Positions 1-8,346 of a DNA stretch of 54,346 bases are shown in pieces. The notes under the pieces were generated by a model that worked only from the letters and a program-made list of their open reading frames with translations, was not told where the DNA came from and did not search any database. The translations under genes were made by a program, and so were the position numbers. Within the stretch, counting starts at the first letter, position 1. Each line of letters opens with the position of its first letter. The stretch comes from an uncultured Bariatricus sp. (lineage in GTDB: Bacteria > Bacillota > Clostridia > Lachnospirales > Lachnospiraceae): assembly GCA_934320645.1 (NCBI GenBank), contig CAKRFP010000018.1, positions 1-54,346 of the forward strand. The letters run 5' to 3'.

Positions 1-114
1 GTTTGTCATCTCCGTGACGACAAAAATTATTATATTACAAGGTTTTCAAAAAGTCAACATGTTTTTTAAATTTTTTTCAAAATTTTTTTACCTTCTTTTT
101 TCTTCGTAAAAGAC

Positions 115-148
115 ACGCATTCTGTCCTTTTTCCAGGCAGAAATGCGT
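115..148 (-). terminator. Hairpin downstream of the yfcE-type gene
   Basis: Read on the minus strand, arms ACGCATT(T)CTG and CAG(A)ATGCGT-type complements enclose a short A-rich loop. They lie just after the phosphoesterase stop codon. The following T stretch is weak (TCTTTT), so this is a probable rather than a certain intrinsic terminator. The remaining bases from 1 to 114 are AT-rich and I see no gene in them. Confidence 0.45.
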
Positions 149-159
149 ACCCTCTGATA

Positions 160-642
160 TTAATCCAGATAATGAATCGTAAACTCCATATTCCCGTCCT
201 GATCAATTTCCATAATAATATAACTTCCTTTTCGACCTTCCTGCCTTGGGAATGACAGACTTCCCGGATTCAGCACCGTGATATCGCCAAACTTCTTCAG
301 ATACGGTCTGTGTGTATGTCCAAACATCACAATATCTGCATTTCTTGATCTTCCCTCATCCAGAATCCGCTCTACACCAAGAGATACGGAATACTGATGT
401 CCGTGCGCCATAAATGCTTTCTTCTTTCCAAAATAAATCTCCATCTCGCGAAGATTGCGTGAGAAGAAATCATTATTTCCTGCCAGGATATACGCCGGAC
501 ATCCGCAGAACGCTTCGATATAGTCTTCTCCGCCTTCTGTGTCTCCCAGATGCACCAGATAGTCAATCTTGCCAGCTTCCATAATTGCCCGGTCAAATGC
601 AGTATGTCTTCCATGTGTGTCACTAATGATCAATACTCTCAT
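160..642 (-). CDS. YfcE/MJ0936-family metallophosphoesterase
   Basis: This 160-residue protein is a small calcineurin-like phosphodiesterase that covers the whole fold of the YfcE/MJ0936 family. The metal-binding series is complete: D8 and H10 (SDTH), D34 (LGD), N57 and D58 (GNND), H80 and H82 (HGH), and H109 and H111 (GHTH). Family members hydrolyse phosphodiesters in vitro with divalent metals, and their physiological substrate is usually unknown. Its start overlaps the stop of the upstream rdgB-like gene by four bases, so the two are translationally coupled. This pairing is common in Firmicutes but does not reveal the substrate. Confidence 0.9.
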   Translation of the reverse strand: MRVLIISDTHGRHTAFDRAIMEAGKIDYLVHLGDTEGGEDYIEAFCGCPAYILAGNNDFFSRNLREMEIYFGKKKAFMAHGHQYSVSLGVERILDEGRSRNADIVMFGHTHRPYLKKFGDITVLNPGSLSFPRQEGRKGSYIIMEIDQDGNMEFTIHYLD

Positions 643-1244
643 AACTTTTTCTCCATGATCTGTCTCATCATCCGAAGGGCTTTACCTCTGTGACTGAGCT
701 CATTCTTCTTTTCCGGTGTAAGCTCTGCTGAAGTGCATCGGTATTCCGGCAAATAGAAGATCGGATCATAACCAAAGCCATTTGCCCCGGCGATCTCATA
801 ACCGATGCGTCCTTCCATCGTTCCACGGACAACCTCTTTCTCTCCATTCGGAAATACCGCCGCTATCGCACAGACAAATCTTGCTGTACGCTGCTCATCC
901 GGCACATCCTTCAGTCTGGAGATCAGAAGGCTGTTCTTAATATCATAAGATGTGTCTGTTCCTGCATAGCGCGCAGAATAAATTCCCGGCTCCTTGTTCA
1001 GATAGTCGATCTCAAGTCCGGAATCGTCCGCAAGTACAATTGCATCCATTGCCTTCACTTCCGAAAGCTCTGCGATCTCTGACGCCTTGATCATAGCATT
1101 CTCCTCAAAGGACTTTCCATCCTCTACGATGTCGATCGCAATCCCTGCTTCTTTCATAGAAAGAATCTCCATCCCCAGATCCTGCAGAATCTGACGGATC
1201 TCAATCATTTTATTCTTATTCCCCGTTGCAAATATAATTTTCAT
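639..1244 (-). CDS. rdgB: XTP/dITP diphosphatase (RdgB/Ham1 family)
   Basis: This 201-residue cytoplasmic house-cleaning nucleotide pyrophosphatase hydrolyses non-canonical purine triphosphates (XTP, dITP, ITP) to monophosphates and keeps them out of DNA and RNA. The N-terminal TGNKNK motif (7-12), the DDSG motif (73-76), the FGYDP segment and the C-terminal SHRGKAL motif are all present, and the length is normal. It lies 19 bases downstream of the rRNA methyltransferase gene and overlaps the phosphoesterase gene, so the three probably form one operon. Confidence 0.93.
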   Translation of the reverse strand: MKIIFATGNKNKMIEIRQILQDLGMEILSMKEAGIAIDIVEDGKSFEENAMIKASEIAELSEVKAMDAIVLADDSGLEIDYLNKEPGIYSARYAGTDTSYDIKNSLLISRLKDVPDEQRTARFVCAIAAVFPNGEKEVVRGTMEGRIGYEIAGANGFGYDPIFYLPEYRCTSAELTPEKKNELSHRGKALRMMRQIMEKKL

Positions 1245-1263
1245 CTGTAAATTCTTCTTTCTT

Positions 1264-2424
1264 TTACTGTCTTGGTTCTCTTGGGCGTTTCGGCGGCTTC
1301 GGACCTAAGAACTGATAGAAATAAGTCTTCAGCATACCATTGTAAATCTTCCGGTTCTTATCTGCTTTTCTTCCGAAATAACGCTCTGCATCCTCATAAC
1401 TGGTGATCATGTAAGCCGACCAGCTGTCCAGCTTTTTAAAGCTTTCGCCAAATTCGCGGTAAAGCTGCGGCAAATCCTTCTTTTCCTCCAGTCGTTCCCC
1501 ATATGGCGGATTGGTGATGATGAATCCATACTTCTTTGGATGGCTCAGATCCTTCACTGCTCTCTCCTGAAAATGGATCAGATGATCGACACCTGCATCT
1601 TTCGCATTCTGTCTCGCAGCTTTGACTGCTTCCGGATTCAGATCGTATCCCTGAATATCCACCTGTACGTCCCGGTCGATCACATCATTTGCCTCGTCCA
1701 TCGCATCATACCAGGCTTTTTTCGGAATCAGGTTCGCCCATTCTTCTGCTGTAAAAGAACGGTTCATCCCCGGCGCGATATTGGCTGCCATCATTGCCGC
1801 CTCAATTGGAAATGTTCCGCTTCCACAGAATGGATCTACCAGGATTCGGTCTTTGTGCCACGGTGTCAGTAGGATCAGTGCAGATGCCAGCGTCTCTGTG
1901 ATCGGCGCTTTTACAGTCATCTGACGATAGCCTCTCTTATGTAAGGATACGCCGGAGGTATCAATCCCGATCGTTACGATATCTTTCATCAGAAATACAC
2001 GGATTGGATAAGCCGGTCCGTCCTCCTGGAACCATTCAATCCCGTAGATCCGTCTCAGCCGCTCCACCATGGCTTTTTTCATGATTGATTGGATATCGGA
2101 CGGGCTGAACAGCTTACTCTTCACCGATGCAGCCTTTGTCACCCAGAACTTTCCATTCTTCGGGATATAATTCTCCCACGGAAGTGCTCTTGTCTTCTCA
2201 AATAATTCATCAAATGTCTCTGCTTTAAACGAACCAACTTTAAGAAGGATTCTCTCTGCTGTCCTGAGGAACACGTTTGCATCACAGATTGCCTGTGCAT
2301 CTCCCCAGAAACATACTCTTCCATCTTCTACCGTTGATATCTCATATCCCAAGTCCAGCACTTCCCGCTTCAGAACAGCTTCCATTCCGAAATGGCAGGG
2401 TGCTATCAGCTCCATCTTTTCCAT
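1264..2424 (-). CDS. THUMP-domain 23S rRNA guanine-N2 methyltransferase (RlmL/YpsC type)
   Basis: This 386-residue protein has an N-terminal THUMP region (about 50-165) and a Rossmann methyltransferase domain. The SAM-binding motif DPFCGSG lies at 197-203 and the catalytic NPPYGE motif at 305-310, as expected for N2-guanine methylation. It matches the single-domain YpsC form of Firmicutes rather than the long RlmL/RlmK fusion of enterobacteria; the exact target base is inferred. The C-terminus ends in a Pro/Arg/Lys-rich tail. A GAAAGG site precedes the ATG. It is first in a three-gene operon. Confidence 0.9.
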   Translation of the reverse strand: MEKMELIAPCHFGMEAVLKREVLDLGYEISTVEDGRVCFWGDAQAICDANVFLRTAERILLKVGSFKAETFDELFEKTRALPWENYIPKNGKFWVTKAASVKSKLFSPSDIQSIMKKAMVERLRRIYGIEWFQEDGPAYPIRVFLMKDIVTIGIDTSGVSLHKRGYRQMTVKAPITETLASALILLTPWHKDRILVDPFCGSGTFPIEAAMMAANIAPGMNRSFTAEEWANLIPKKAWYDAMDEANDVIDRDVQVDIQGYDLNPEAVKAARQNAKDAGVDHLIHFQERAVKDLSHPKKYGFIITNPPYGERLEEKKDLPQLYREFGESFKKLDSWSAYMITSYEDAERYFGRKADKNRKIYNGMLKTYFYQFLGPKPPKRPREPRQ

Positions 2425-2462
2425 TCTTTTTCCTTTCTCTATTCCACAATCTGTTATAAACT

Positions 2463-2492
2463 ATATTACGTTTTTCGCCTGCTGTTTGTCAA
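2463..2492 (-). promoter_or_regulatory. Predicted sigma-A promoter of the rRNA methyltransferase operon
   Basis: Minus-strand -35 TTGACA (2487-2492), an 18-base spacer and -10 TAATAT (2463-2468), about 38 bases before the start codon. Confidence 0.6.
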
Positions 2493-2549
2493 GTGGCGTA
2501 ATATGCTAAAAAGAATGTGCCAAGCCCCTTCGAAGTTTCCTGTTAAATG

Positions 2550-2580
2550 AAAAAGCAGCGGTTTGGATTCCGCTGCTTTT
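2550..2580 (-). terminator. Intrinsic terminator of the Asn-rich peptide gene
   Basis: A perfect 11-bp stem (AAAAGCAGCGG with CCGCTGCTTTT) around an 8-base loop is followed by a short T run on the minus strand, 24 bases after the stop codon. Confidence 0.8.
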
Positions 2581-2603
2581 CCAATTCTGACTGCTTTACA
2601 CTT

Positions 2604-2837
2604 TTAGTACTTGTCACTTTCATTGTGGCAGGACTTTGAACTGTCGTATGCATTCCGGTCGGATTCATATGCATTCTTCGCATTCCGGTTGGTCATGTTC
2701 TTATTGGATGCATTTTTGTTGGTCGAATTTTTATTAGACTGGTTCTTGCTGTAAGCATTCTCATCATATGCATTCTTGTTGGATCCATATGAATTTTTGT
2801 TTGTACTGTTTTCTGAATTGCTATAATTTTTTGCCAT
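2604..2837 (-). CDS. Small Asn/Lys/Ser-rich low-complexity protein, unknown function
   Basis: This 77-residue protein matches no family I recognise. It is 26 percent asparagine (20 of 77) and built from short repeats: five [ST]NKN units, one TNRN and four NAY units. It is hydrophilic, with no signal peptide or membrane segment, and has a single Cys near the C-terminus. It looks real because a near-perfect AGGAGG sits 8 bases before ATG, a terminator follows, and the gene stands alone. Such composition recalls small spore or coat peptides, and the upstream sequence resembles a forespore promoter. The spore link is inference. Confidence 0.7.
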   Translation of the reverse strand: MAKNYSNSENSTNKNSYGSNKNAYDENAYSKNQSNKNSTNKNASNKNMTNRNAKNAYESDRNAYDSSKSCHNESDKY

Positions 2838-2871
2838 TGATAATTCCTCCTGACATTTTTTTGTACAAACA

Positions 2872-2901
2872 TAGTATCTATCCTTTTCATGTTTTTATAC
2901 A
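2872..2901 (-). promoter_or_regulatory. Candidate sigma-G-like promoter
   Basis: Minus strand: TGTATAA (2895-2901), 16 bases, GATACTA (2872-2878), 34 bases before the ATG of the Asn-rich gene. This is close to the sigma-G consensus (TGAATA, then CATACTA). A sigma-A reading (TATAAA, then TACTAT) is also possible. A perfect 10-bp palindrome, TTTGTACAAA, lies at 2860-2869 near the predicted start of transcription. Nothing else stands out in the 300 bases from 2838 to 3137 apart from the hairpin at 3001-3031. Confidence 0.35.
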
Positions 2902-3000
2902 TTTTTATTTTTAACTTGATTTTTAAATCGGTTTATATTATACTTTGACGTGTAGAGATTTATTTTCTACAACCCCTTATTAATTATTTATACTCCCCTC

Positions 3001-3031
3001 AAACGCTCGATAGCTCCCCTATCGGGCGTTT
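3001..3031. terminator. Hairpin between the DUF1700-like and Asn-rich genes
   Basis: Arms AAACGC(T)CGATAG and CTATCG(G)GCGTTT form a 12-bp stem with one internal mismatch and a short loop. There is no clear T run on either strand, so the terminator role for the DUF1700-like gene is uncertain. Confidence 0.4.
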
Positions 3032-3137
3032 AACGTTATATAGATCCTCTCTTACAAATGTTGGGAATATATAGAAAACGCAATGAAAAAGCTCGTCTTT
3101 CAACACTCACAGACCATCTTACAATTTAATCCTTCTA

Positions 3138-3590
3138 CTACCATCGCCTTCTCAGCATTCTGACCAGCAGCAGGATCACCAGAAGCGGAATCAGTACCGG
3201 TGCGATCAGGCTTACAATTCCACTTATCACTGCAAAGATCACAACGATCACGGCTACAACCACAAGGATCACGAGCAGCTTCTTCCACCAGCTGTCCAGA
3301 CTCCACACATGAATACTTCCGCCTTCTGTTGCGCTGTCACCTCTGTAGGTTCTACCATCCGAATCGTAGATCACATCTTCTACGCTTTCCTCTCCCTGCG
3401 CGTCCACGATCGTCTTCGCAAGGATCCACGGATCGCCAAGCTCATCCAGGACTTCCTTCTCCGTCCTTCCTTTCCGGATCTCATCATCAATGTACTGGCT
3501 GTAATAGTTCAGATTATCCTGCAGCACCTGTGGGGTTACACCGGAAGAAAGTTCAATTCTCAATTTTTCAAGAAATTCTGCTTTCGTCAT
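3138..3590 (-). CDS. DUF1700/HAAS-domain membrane protein
   Basis: This is a 150-residue protein. I chose the ATG at 3590 because AGGAG precedes it properly; the open frame extends upstream without a site. Residues 1-65 form the helical HAAS (DUF1700-like) domain, with the typical FLEKLRxEL...YYxxYIDDE...ELGDPWILAKTI pattern. A charged linker follows, then a long hydrophobic C-terminal stretch of about 45 residues (one or two membrane helices) ending in basic RMLRRRW. Such proteins often pair with PadR-type regulators, but none is encoded nearby. Function unknown; perhaps envelope-stress related. Confidence 0.75.
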   Translation of the reverse strand: MTKAEFLEKLRIELSSGVTPQVLQDNLNYYSQYIDDEIRKGRTEKEVLDELGDPWILAKTIVDAQGEESVEDVIYDSDGRTYRGDSATEGGSIHVWSLDSWWKKLLVILVVVAVIVVIFAVISGIVSLIAPVLIPLLVILLLVRMLRRRW

Positions 3591-3633
3591 AATTTTTCTC
3601 CTGTCTATCTTCATTAATTCATTTGCTGATATA

Positions 3634-3688
3634 GAAAAAACCTTAGACTTAGAGTAGCACAAAACGTACTTCTTTCCAAGTCTAAGGT
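3634..3688 (-). terminator. Terminator of the first glnN gene
   Basis: An 11-bp perfect stem (ACCTTAGACTT with AAGTCTAAGGT) encloses a 27-base loop and is followed on the minus strand by six T residues. It starts 35 bases after the glnN stop. Confidence 0.75.
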
Positions 3689-3722
3689 CATTAAATTTCT
3701 ATTAGTATTTTATATGTATTTT

Positions 3723-5837
3723 CTAAACTTCGAATAAAAGATCTCCGTAAGAAGGCATTGGCCATACTTCTTTGTCCACGATCATTTCCAGTTCGTCTAC
3801 CGGTGTACGGAGTCCTTCCATAGCCGGAACTACACTGAAGTGATAGAATTCAGACTGTACTTTTCCTTCTTCTTTTCCTGCTGCTTCTTCTGTAACTGCT
3901 TCCAGTTTCTTAAGGGCAGCCTTTGTTTCTGTCAGAAGTCCTGAGATGTCAGCAAGCATTTCAGCCTGTACAGATGCATCTGCTCCGGCTTCTTTTACTG
4001 CAAGAACCGTATCTGCAAGCTCTTTTGTATATTTTACAACTGCAGGAATGATCTGTTTTGCAGCAATATCGATCATTGCCTTTGCTTCGATATTGATTGC
4101 CTTTGCATAGTTCTCGTATTTGATCTCTGCACGGGATTCCAGCTCTGCCTTGGTAAATACACCAAATTTTCCGAACAATTCTACCGCTTTGTCAGTTGTC
4201 AGTGCCGGGATTGCTTCTACCATGGACTTGATGTTCGGAAGTCCTCTCTTTTCTGCTTCAGCTACCCATTCGTCAGAATATCCGTTGCCGTTGAAGATAA
4301 TTCTCTGATGATCTGTCAGATATTCTTTGATCAGGCTGTGTACAGCTGTATCAAAATCATCTGCTTTTTCCAGGACATCGCATGCCTCTGCAAATGCCTC
4401 TGCTACGATTGTATTCAGTACTACGTTTGGTCCTGCAATGGAATCGCGGGAACCTACCATACGGAATTCAAATTTATTTCCGGTAAATGCAAATGGTGAA
4501 GTTCTGTTTCTGTCGGTTGCATCCTTTGTAAGATCCGGAAGGGTTGTTACGCCTGTTTCCAGCTTTCCACCATTCAGGCTGTGTGTTGCCTCACCTGTGC
4601 TGAGAAGCTGTTCTACAACGTCCTGAAGCTGTTCACCAAGGAAGATAGAGATGATTGCCGGCGGTGCTTCGTTTGCTCCAAGTCTGTGGTCATTTCCCGG
4701 ATCGGCAGCCGATTCACGAAGCAGGTCTGCGTGTACATCAACGGCTTTCAGGATACATGCCAGTACCAGAAGGAACTGTACATTTTCATGAGGTGTCTTT
4801 CCCGGATCCAGCATATTGATTCCGTCATCTGTTGTGATTGACCAGTTGTTATGTTTACCTGATCCGTTGACTCCTGCAAACGGTTTCTCGTGAAGCAGAC
4901 ATTTCAGTCCATGCTCGCATGCTACCTTTTTCAGTGTCTTCATGATGATCTGGTTGTGATCTACTGCAATATTGGCCTCTGCATAGATCGGTGCGAGTTC
5001 GTGCTGTGCCGGTGCCACTTCGTTGTGCTGTGTCTTAGCTGCAACACCAAGTTTCCATAATTCCTCGTTGACATCTTTCATGTAAGAAGCAACTCTCTGA
5101 CGGATTGTTCCAAAGTAGTGATCGTCAAGCTCCTGTCCTTTCGGTGGCATTGCTCCGAAAAGTGTACGTCCTGTGTAAATAAGGTCCTTTCTCTGTAAGA
5201 ATTTCTTAGCATCTACAAGGAAGTATTCCTGCTCCGGTCCTACAGAAGGTGTTACTTTCTTTGATGTTGTATTTCCGAACAGACGAAGCAGTCTGATGGA
5301 TTCTTTGTTGATTGCTTCCATAGATCTGAGAAGCGGTGTTTTTTCATCCAGCGCCTCACCTGTGTAAGAGCAGAATGCTGTCGGGATGCAAAGGATCGCT
5401 CCGGCTGCATCTTTTCTTACAAATGCCGGTGATGTACAATCCCATGCTGTATATCCTCTTGCTTCAAATGTAGCACGAAGTCCTCCTGACGGGAAAGAAG
5501 AAGCATCCGGCTCTCCTTTGATCAGTTCTTTTCCTGAAAAGCTCATCAGAACCTTTCCGCTTGGAAGAGGAGCTGAGATGAAGGAATCATGCTTTTCAGC
5601 AGTAACTCCTGTCAGTGGCTGGAACCAATGTGTATAATGGGTTGCACCTTTTTCGATTGCCCATTCTTTCATCTCATGTGCAATAACATCTGCTGTCTCC
5701 AGATCCAGTTCTTTTCCTTCTTCGATTGTCTGCTTTAATTTTTTGTATACCTTCTTCGGAAGTCTTTCCTGCATCACTGCATCGTTAAAGACATCTTCGC
5801 CAAAAATTTCTGCTACGCTTAACCATTCACTACTCAT
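3723..5837 (-). CDS. glnN: Type III glutamine synthetase, copy 1
   Basis: This 704-residue GSIII-type glutamine synthetase makes glutamine from glutamate, ammonia and ATP in the cytoplasm. Its length is normal for GlnN and far above the 440-470 of GlnA. Hallmarks include SVGPEQEYFLVD, the NEVAPAQHELAP ammonia/metal segment, GSGKHNNWS and NRTSPFAFTGNKFEFR. It shares most blocks with the neighbouring GlnN copy. The two diverge most around 590-670, where this copy is Ala/Glu-rich. Start chosen at the ATG preceded by GGAAAGGAAGG. A strong hairpin 65 bases upstream may act as leader attenuator. Confidence 0.95.
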   Translation of the reverse strand: MSSEWLSVAEIFGEDVFNDAVMQERLPKKVYKKLKQTIEEGKELDLETADVIAHEMKEWAIEKGATHYTHWFQPLTGVTAEKHDSFISAPLPSGKVLMSFSGKELIKGEPDASSFPSGGLRATFEARGYTAWDCTSPAFVRKDAAGAILCIPTAFCSYTGEALDEKTPLLRSMEAINKESIRLLRLFGNTTSKKVTPSVGPEQEYFLVDAKKFLQRKDLIYTGRTLFGAMPPKGQELDDHYFGTIRQRVASYMKDVNEELWKLGVAAKTQHNEVAPAQHELAPIYAEANIAVDHNQIIMKTLKKVACEHGLKCLLHEKPFAGVNGSGKHNNWSITTDDGINMLDPGKTPHENVQFLLVLACILKAVDVHADLLRESAADPGNDHRLGANEAPPAIISIFLGEQLQDVVEQLLSTGEATHSLNGGKLETGVTTLPDLTKDATDRNRTSPFAFTGNKFEFRMVGSRDSIAGPNVVLNTIVAEAFAEACDVLEKADDFDTAVHSLIKEYLTDHQRIIFNGNGYSDEWVAEAEKRGLPNIKSMVEAIPALTTDKAVELFGKFGVFTKAELESRAEIKYENYAKAINIEAKAMIDIAAKQIIPAVVKYTKELADTVLAVKEAGADASVQAEMLADISGLLTETKAALKKLEAVTEEAAGKEEGKVQSEFYHFSVVPAMEGLRTPVDELEMIVDKEVWPMPSYGDLLFEV

Positions 5838-5901
5838 AATTACCTTCCTTTCCGTAATCGCAATTTTTACCGTCCCCGGCTTTCTGCGAATGCTTTACAA
5901 C

Positions 5902-5941
5902 AAAAAAACGAGAAAGCTCCACTTTGTGGAACTTCCTCGTT
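5902..5941 (-). terminator. Strong intrinsic terminator between glnN copies (possible attenuator)
   Basis: On the minus strand a 16-bp stem with two G-U pairs and an AAA loop is followed by seven T residues. It lies 143 bases after glnN copy 2 ends and 65 bases before copy 1 starts. A promoter-like sequence lies between copy 2 and the hairpin, so the hairpin may be either the terminator of copy 2 or a leader attenuator of copy 1. Confidence 0.85.
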
Positions 5942-5972
5942 CATTGTGATCTCTGTTATTTAAGATACGTTT

Positions 5973-6001
5973 ACGATACTCTTTTTTCTTTTAAATTTCA
6001 A
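5973..6001 (-). promoter_or_regulatory. Candidate promoter for glnN copy 1, upstream of the terminator
   Basis: Minus-strand TTGAAA (5996-6001), 17-base spacer and TATCGT (5973-5978). Transcription would begin near 5966 and read through the hairpin at 5941-5902 before reaching glnN. Confidence 0.4.
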
Positions 6002-6083
6002 GACCAGTTTTTCATTTTGTGTATATTTTCACAAAACTTTATTATATTCTACTTTCTTTTTCAACATTTATACCAGTTAAATT

Positions 6084-8204
6084 CTATACTTCAAACAGAA
6101 GATCTCCGTAAGATGGCATTGGCCACATGCTCTTGTCGACGATCATTTCCAGTTCATCAACCGGCTTTCGCAAAGCTTCCATTGCCGGTACCACCTTCTG
6201 CATGAAGAAGAATGCCTGCTCTTTTCCTTCTGTCTCCGGTACTTCTGCCACAATCTCTTCCAGCGCTCTGAGTGCTTCTTTGGTATCCTTCAGAAGATCA
6301 GCGGACTGTACAAGAAGTTCTTCCTGTACACCTGTATAAGCTGCTACACTTGCCTGTTTTACCTGGTTGATCGAATTAGCAAGGGATGTTACATACTGAA
6401 TCACAGCCGGGATAATATGTTTGCTTGCGATATCGATCATAGAACGTGCTTCGATATTGATTGCTTTTGAATAAGCTTCGTATTTGATCTCTGCACGGGA
6501 TTCCAGTTCTGCACGGCTGAATACATCGAGTTTTTCAAACATATCGACCGTGTTATCATGTGTCAGGCAGTCAATGGACTCTACCATCGTCTTGATGTTC
6601 GGAAGTCCTCTTCTTTCAGCTTCTTTTACCCATTCATCAGAATATCCGTTGCCGTTGAATACGATTCTCTGGTGTTTGGATGCATATTCCTTGATCAGAT
6701 CATGAACTGCAAGATCAAAATCTTCTGCTTTTTCGAGTACATCGCAGGCATCAGAGAAGGACTCTGCCACGATTGTATTTAATACTACGTTCGGTGCTGC
6801 TACCGAGTCTCTGGATCCTACCATACGAAACTCAAATTTATTTCCTGTAAATGCGAATGGTGAAGTACGGTTTCGGTCTGTTGCATCCTTTGCAAAATCC
6901 GGGAGCGTACTTACACCGGTATGTAATTTTCCCCCCTTTAAGCTGTGTGCGGCTTCTCCTGTATCGATAAGCTGTGCGAGCACGTCTTCAAGCTGTTCTC
7001 CGAGATATGCGGAAATAATTGCCGGTGGTGCTTCATTTGCTCCAAGTCTGTGATCGTTTCCTACGTCAGAAGCAGATTCACGGAGCAAGTCTGCATGCAG
7101 GTCTACCGCACGTAGAATACAAGTCAAAACCAGAAGAAACTGGATATTCTCATGAGGTGTCTTTCCCGGATCCAGAATGTTGATCCCATCATCTGTAACC
7201 AGCGACCAGTTGTTATGCTTTCCGGAACCATTTACACCTTCAAACGGCTTCTCATGAAGCAGGCAGTGAAGGTTATGACGATATGCCACTTTCTTCAGCG
7301 TCTCCATGATCAGCTGATTATGGTCAACAGCCACGTTGCACTGTGCATAGATTGGTGCAAGTTCATGCTGACCGGGCGCTACTTCGTTGTGCTGTGTCTT
7401 TGCAGATACCCCCATCTTCCAGAGTTCTTCATTAACATCGGTCATAAATGCTGCGATTCTCTCGCGGATCGCACCAAAGTAATGATCGTCCAGCTCCTGT
7501 CCCTTCGGAGGGTTTGCACCGAATAAAGTACGTCCTGTAAATACAAGGTCTTTTCTCTTAAGATATTTATCTCTGTCTACCAGGAAATATTCCTGCTCAA
7601 TTCCAACAGAAGGTGTAACCTTCTTAGAAGTTGTATTTCCAAACAAACGGAGCAGACGAATAGACTGCTTGTTAATTGCTTCCATTGAACGAAGAAGCGG
7701 TGTCTTCTGATCCAGTGCTTCTCCTGTGTAAGAACAGAACGCTGTCGGGATATAAAGGATCGTTCCTTTTCCATCCGGGTTTTTCTTTACAAATGCCGGT
7801 GATGTACAATCCCATGCTGTATATCCTCTTGCTTCAAATGTGGAACGCAGTCCGCCTGACGGGAAAGAAGATGCGTCCGGTTCTCCTTTGATCAGCTCTT
7901 TTCCCGAAAATTCCATCAAGATCTTTCCATCTGACTTTGGTGCTGAAATAAAGGAGTCGTGCTTTTCAGCCGTTGCACCTGTAAGAGGCTGAAACCAATG
8001 CGAATAGTGAGTGGCTCCCTTTTCAATCGCCCACTCTTTCATCTCATGTGCAATGACATCTGCTGTCGCAGCCTGAAGCTCTTTACCTTCTTCGATCGTC
8101 TTTTTCAGCTCTTTGTAAGTCTTCTTTGGAAGTCTTTCCTGCATAACAGCATCATTGAAGACGTTTTCCCCAAATATTTCTGCTACACTAATCCATTCGC
8201 TCAT
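6084..8204 (-). CDS. glnN: Type III glutamine synthetase, copy 2
   Basis: This 706-residue second GSIII paralogue has the same motif set as copy 1 (SVGIEQEYFLVD, NEVAPGQHELAP, GSGKHNNWS, NRTSPFAFTGNKFEFR). All residues I associate with ATP, metal and ammonia binding appear intact, so both copies are probably active. It lies between the aldolase gene and copy 1 in the same orientation. The high similarity and head-to-tail layout point to tandem duplication within the lineage. No PII or GlnR gene is adjacent. Differences in leader structure suggest the copies are regulated separately. Confidence 0.95.
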   Translation of the reverse strand: MSEWISVAEIFGENVFNDAVMQERLPKKTYKELKKTIEEGKELQAATADVIAHEMKEWAIEKGATHYSHWFQPLTGATAEKHDSFISAPKSDGKILMEFSGKELIKGEPDASSFPSGGLRSTFEARGYTAWDCTSPAFVKKNPDGKGTILYIPTAFCSYTGEALDQKTPLLRSMEAINKQSIRLLRLFGNTTSKKVTPSVGIEQEYFLVDRDKYLKRKDLVFTGRTLFGANPPKGQELDDHYFGAIRERIAAFMTDVNEELWKMGVSAKTQHNEVAPGQHELAPIYAQCNVAVDHNQLIMETLKKVAYRHNLHCLLHEKPFEGVNGSGKHNNWSLVTDDGINILDPGKTPHENIQFLLVLTCILRAVDLHADLLRESASDVGNDHRLGANEAPPAIISAYLGEQLEDVLAQLIDTGEAAHSLKGGKLHTGVSTLPDFAKDATDRNRTSPFAFTGNKFEFRMVGSRDSVAAPNVVLNTIVAESFSDACDVLEKAEDFDLAVHDLIKEYASKHQRIVFNGNGYSDEWVKEAERRGLPNIKTMVESIDCLTHDNTVDMFEKLDVFSRAELESRAEIKYEAYSKAINIEARSMIDIASKHIIPAVIQYVTSLANSINQVKQASVAAYTGVQEELLVQSADLLKDTKEALRALEEIVAEVPETEGKEQAFFFMQKVVPAMEALRKPVDELEMIVDKSMWPMPSYGDLLFEV

Positions 8205-8265
8205 CCCATGTACCTCGCTTTTCTACTACTCATTTTTACTACTCATACTAATTTTTTATTCAAAT

Positions 8266-8298
8266 AAAGGAGTCTTGCACTTACGCAAAACTCCTTTT
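8266..8298 (-). terminator. Terminator of the aldolase gene
   Basis: Arms AAAGGAGT and ACTCCTTT extended by TTGC/GCAA form a stem 49 bases after the aldolase stop. The T tract on the minus strand is broken (TTTATTT). Upstream of glnN copy 2, a near-repeat of TACTACTCAT follows with no obvious role. Confidence 0.6.
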
Positions 8299-8346
8299 AT
8301 ACCGTTTTTTCGGACACCTTTGTCCATGATATTATCAAAAATCAGA

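Noticed and set aside
2604..2837. Repeated ATGCATTC/TTGTTGG words, suggesting a CRISPR-like array
   Set aside because: They are codon repeats within the Asn-rich peptide; there are no equal spacers. No CRISPR array was seen in the window.
2860..2869. TTTGTACAAA as an AraR box
   Set aside because: A single short palindrome far from the ara genes; the known AraR box is longer.
5902..5941. T-box leader upstream of glnN
   Set aside because: GTGGAAC-like letters occur inside the terminator stem, but there is no specifier loop or full T-box sequence.
8219..8250. Near-repeat of TACTACTCAT before glnN copy 2
   Set aside because: Only two imperfect copies with no symmetry; likely chance in AT-rich sequence.
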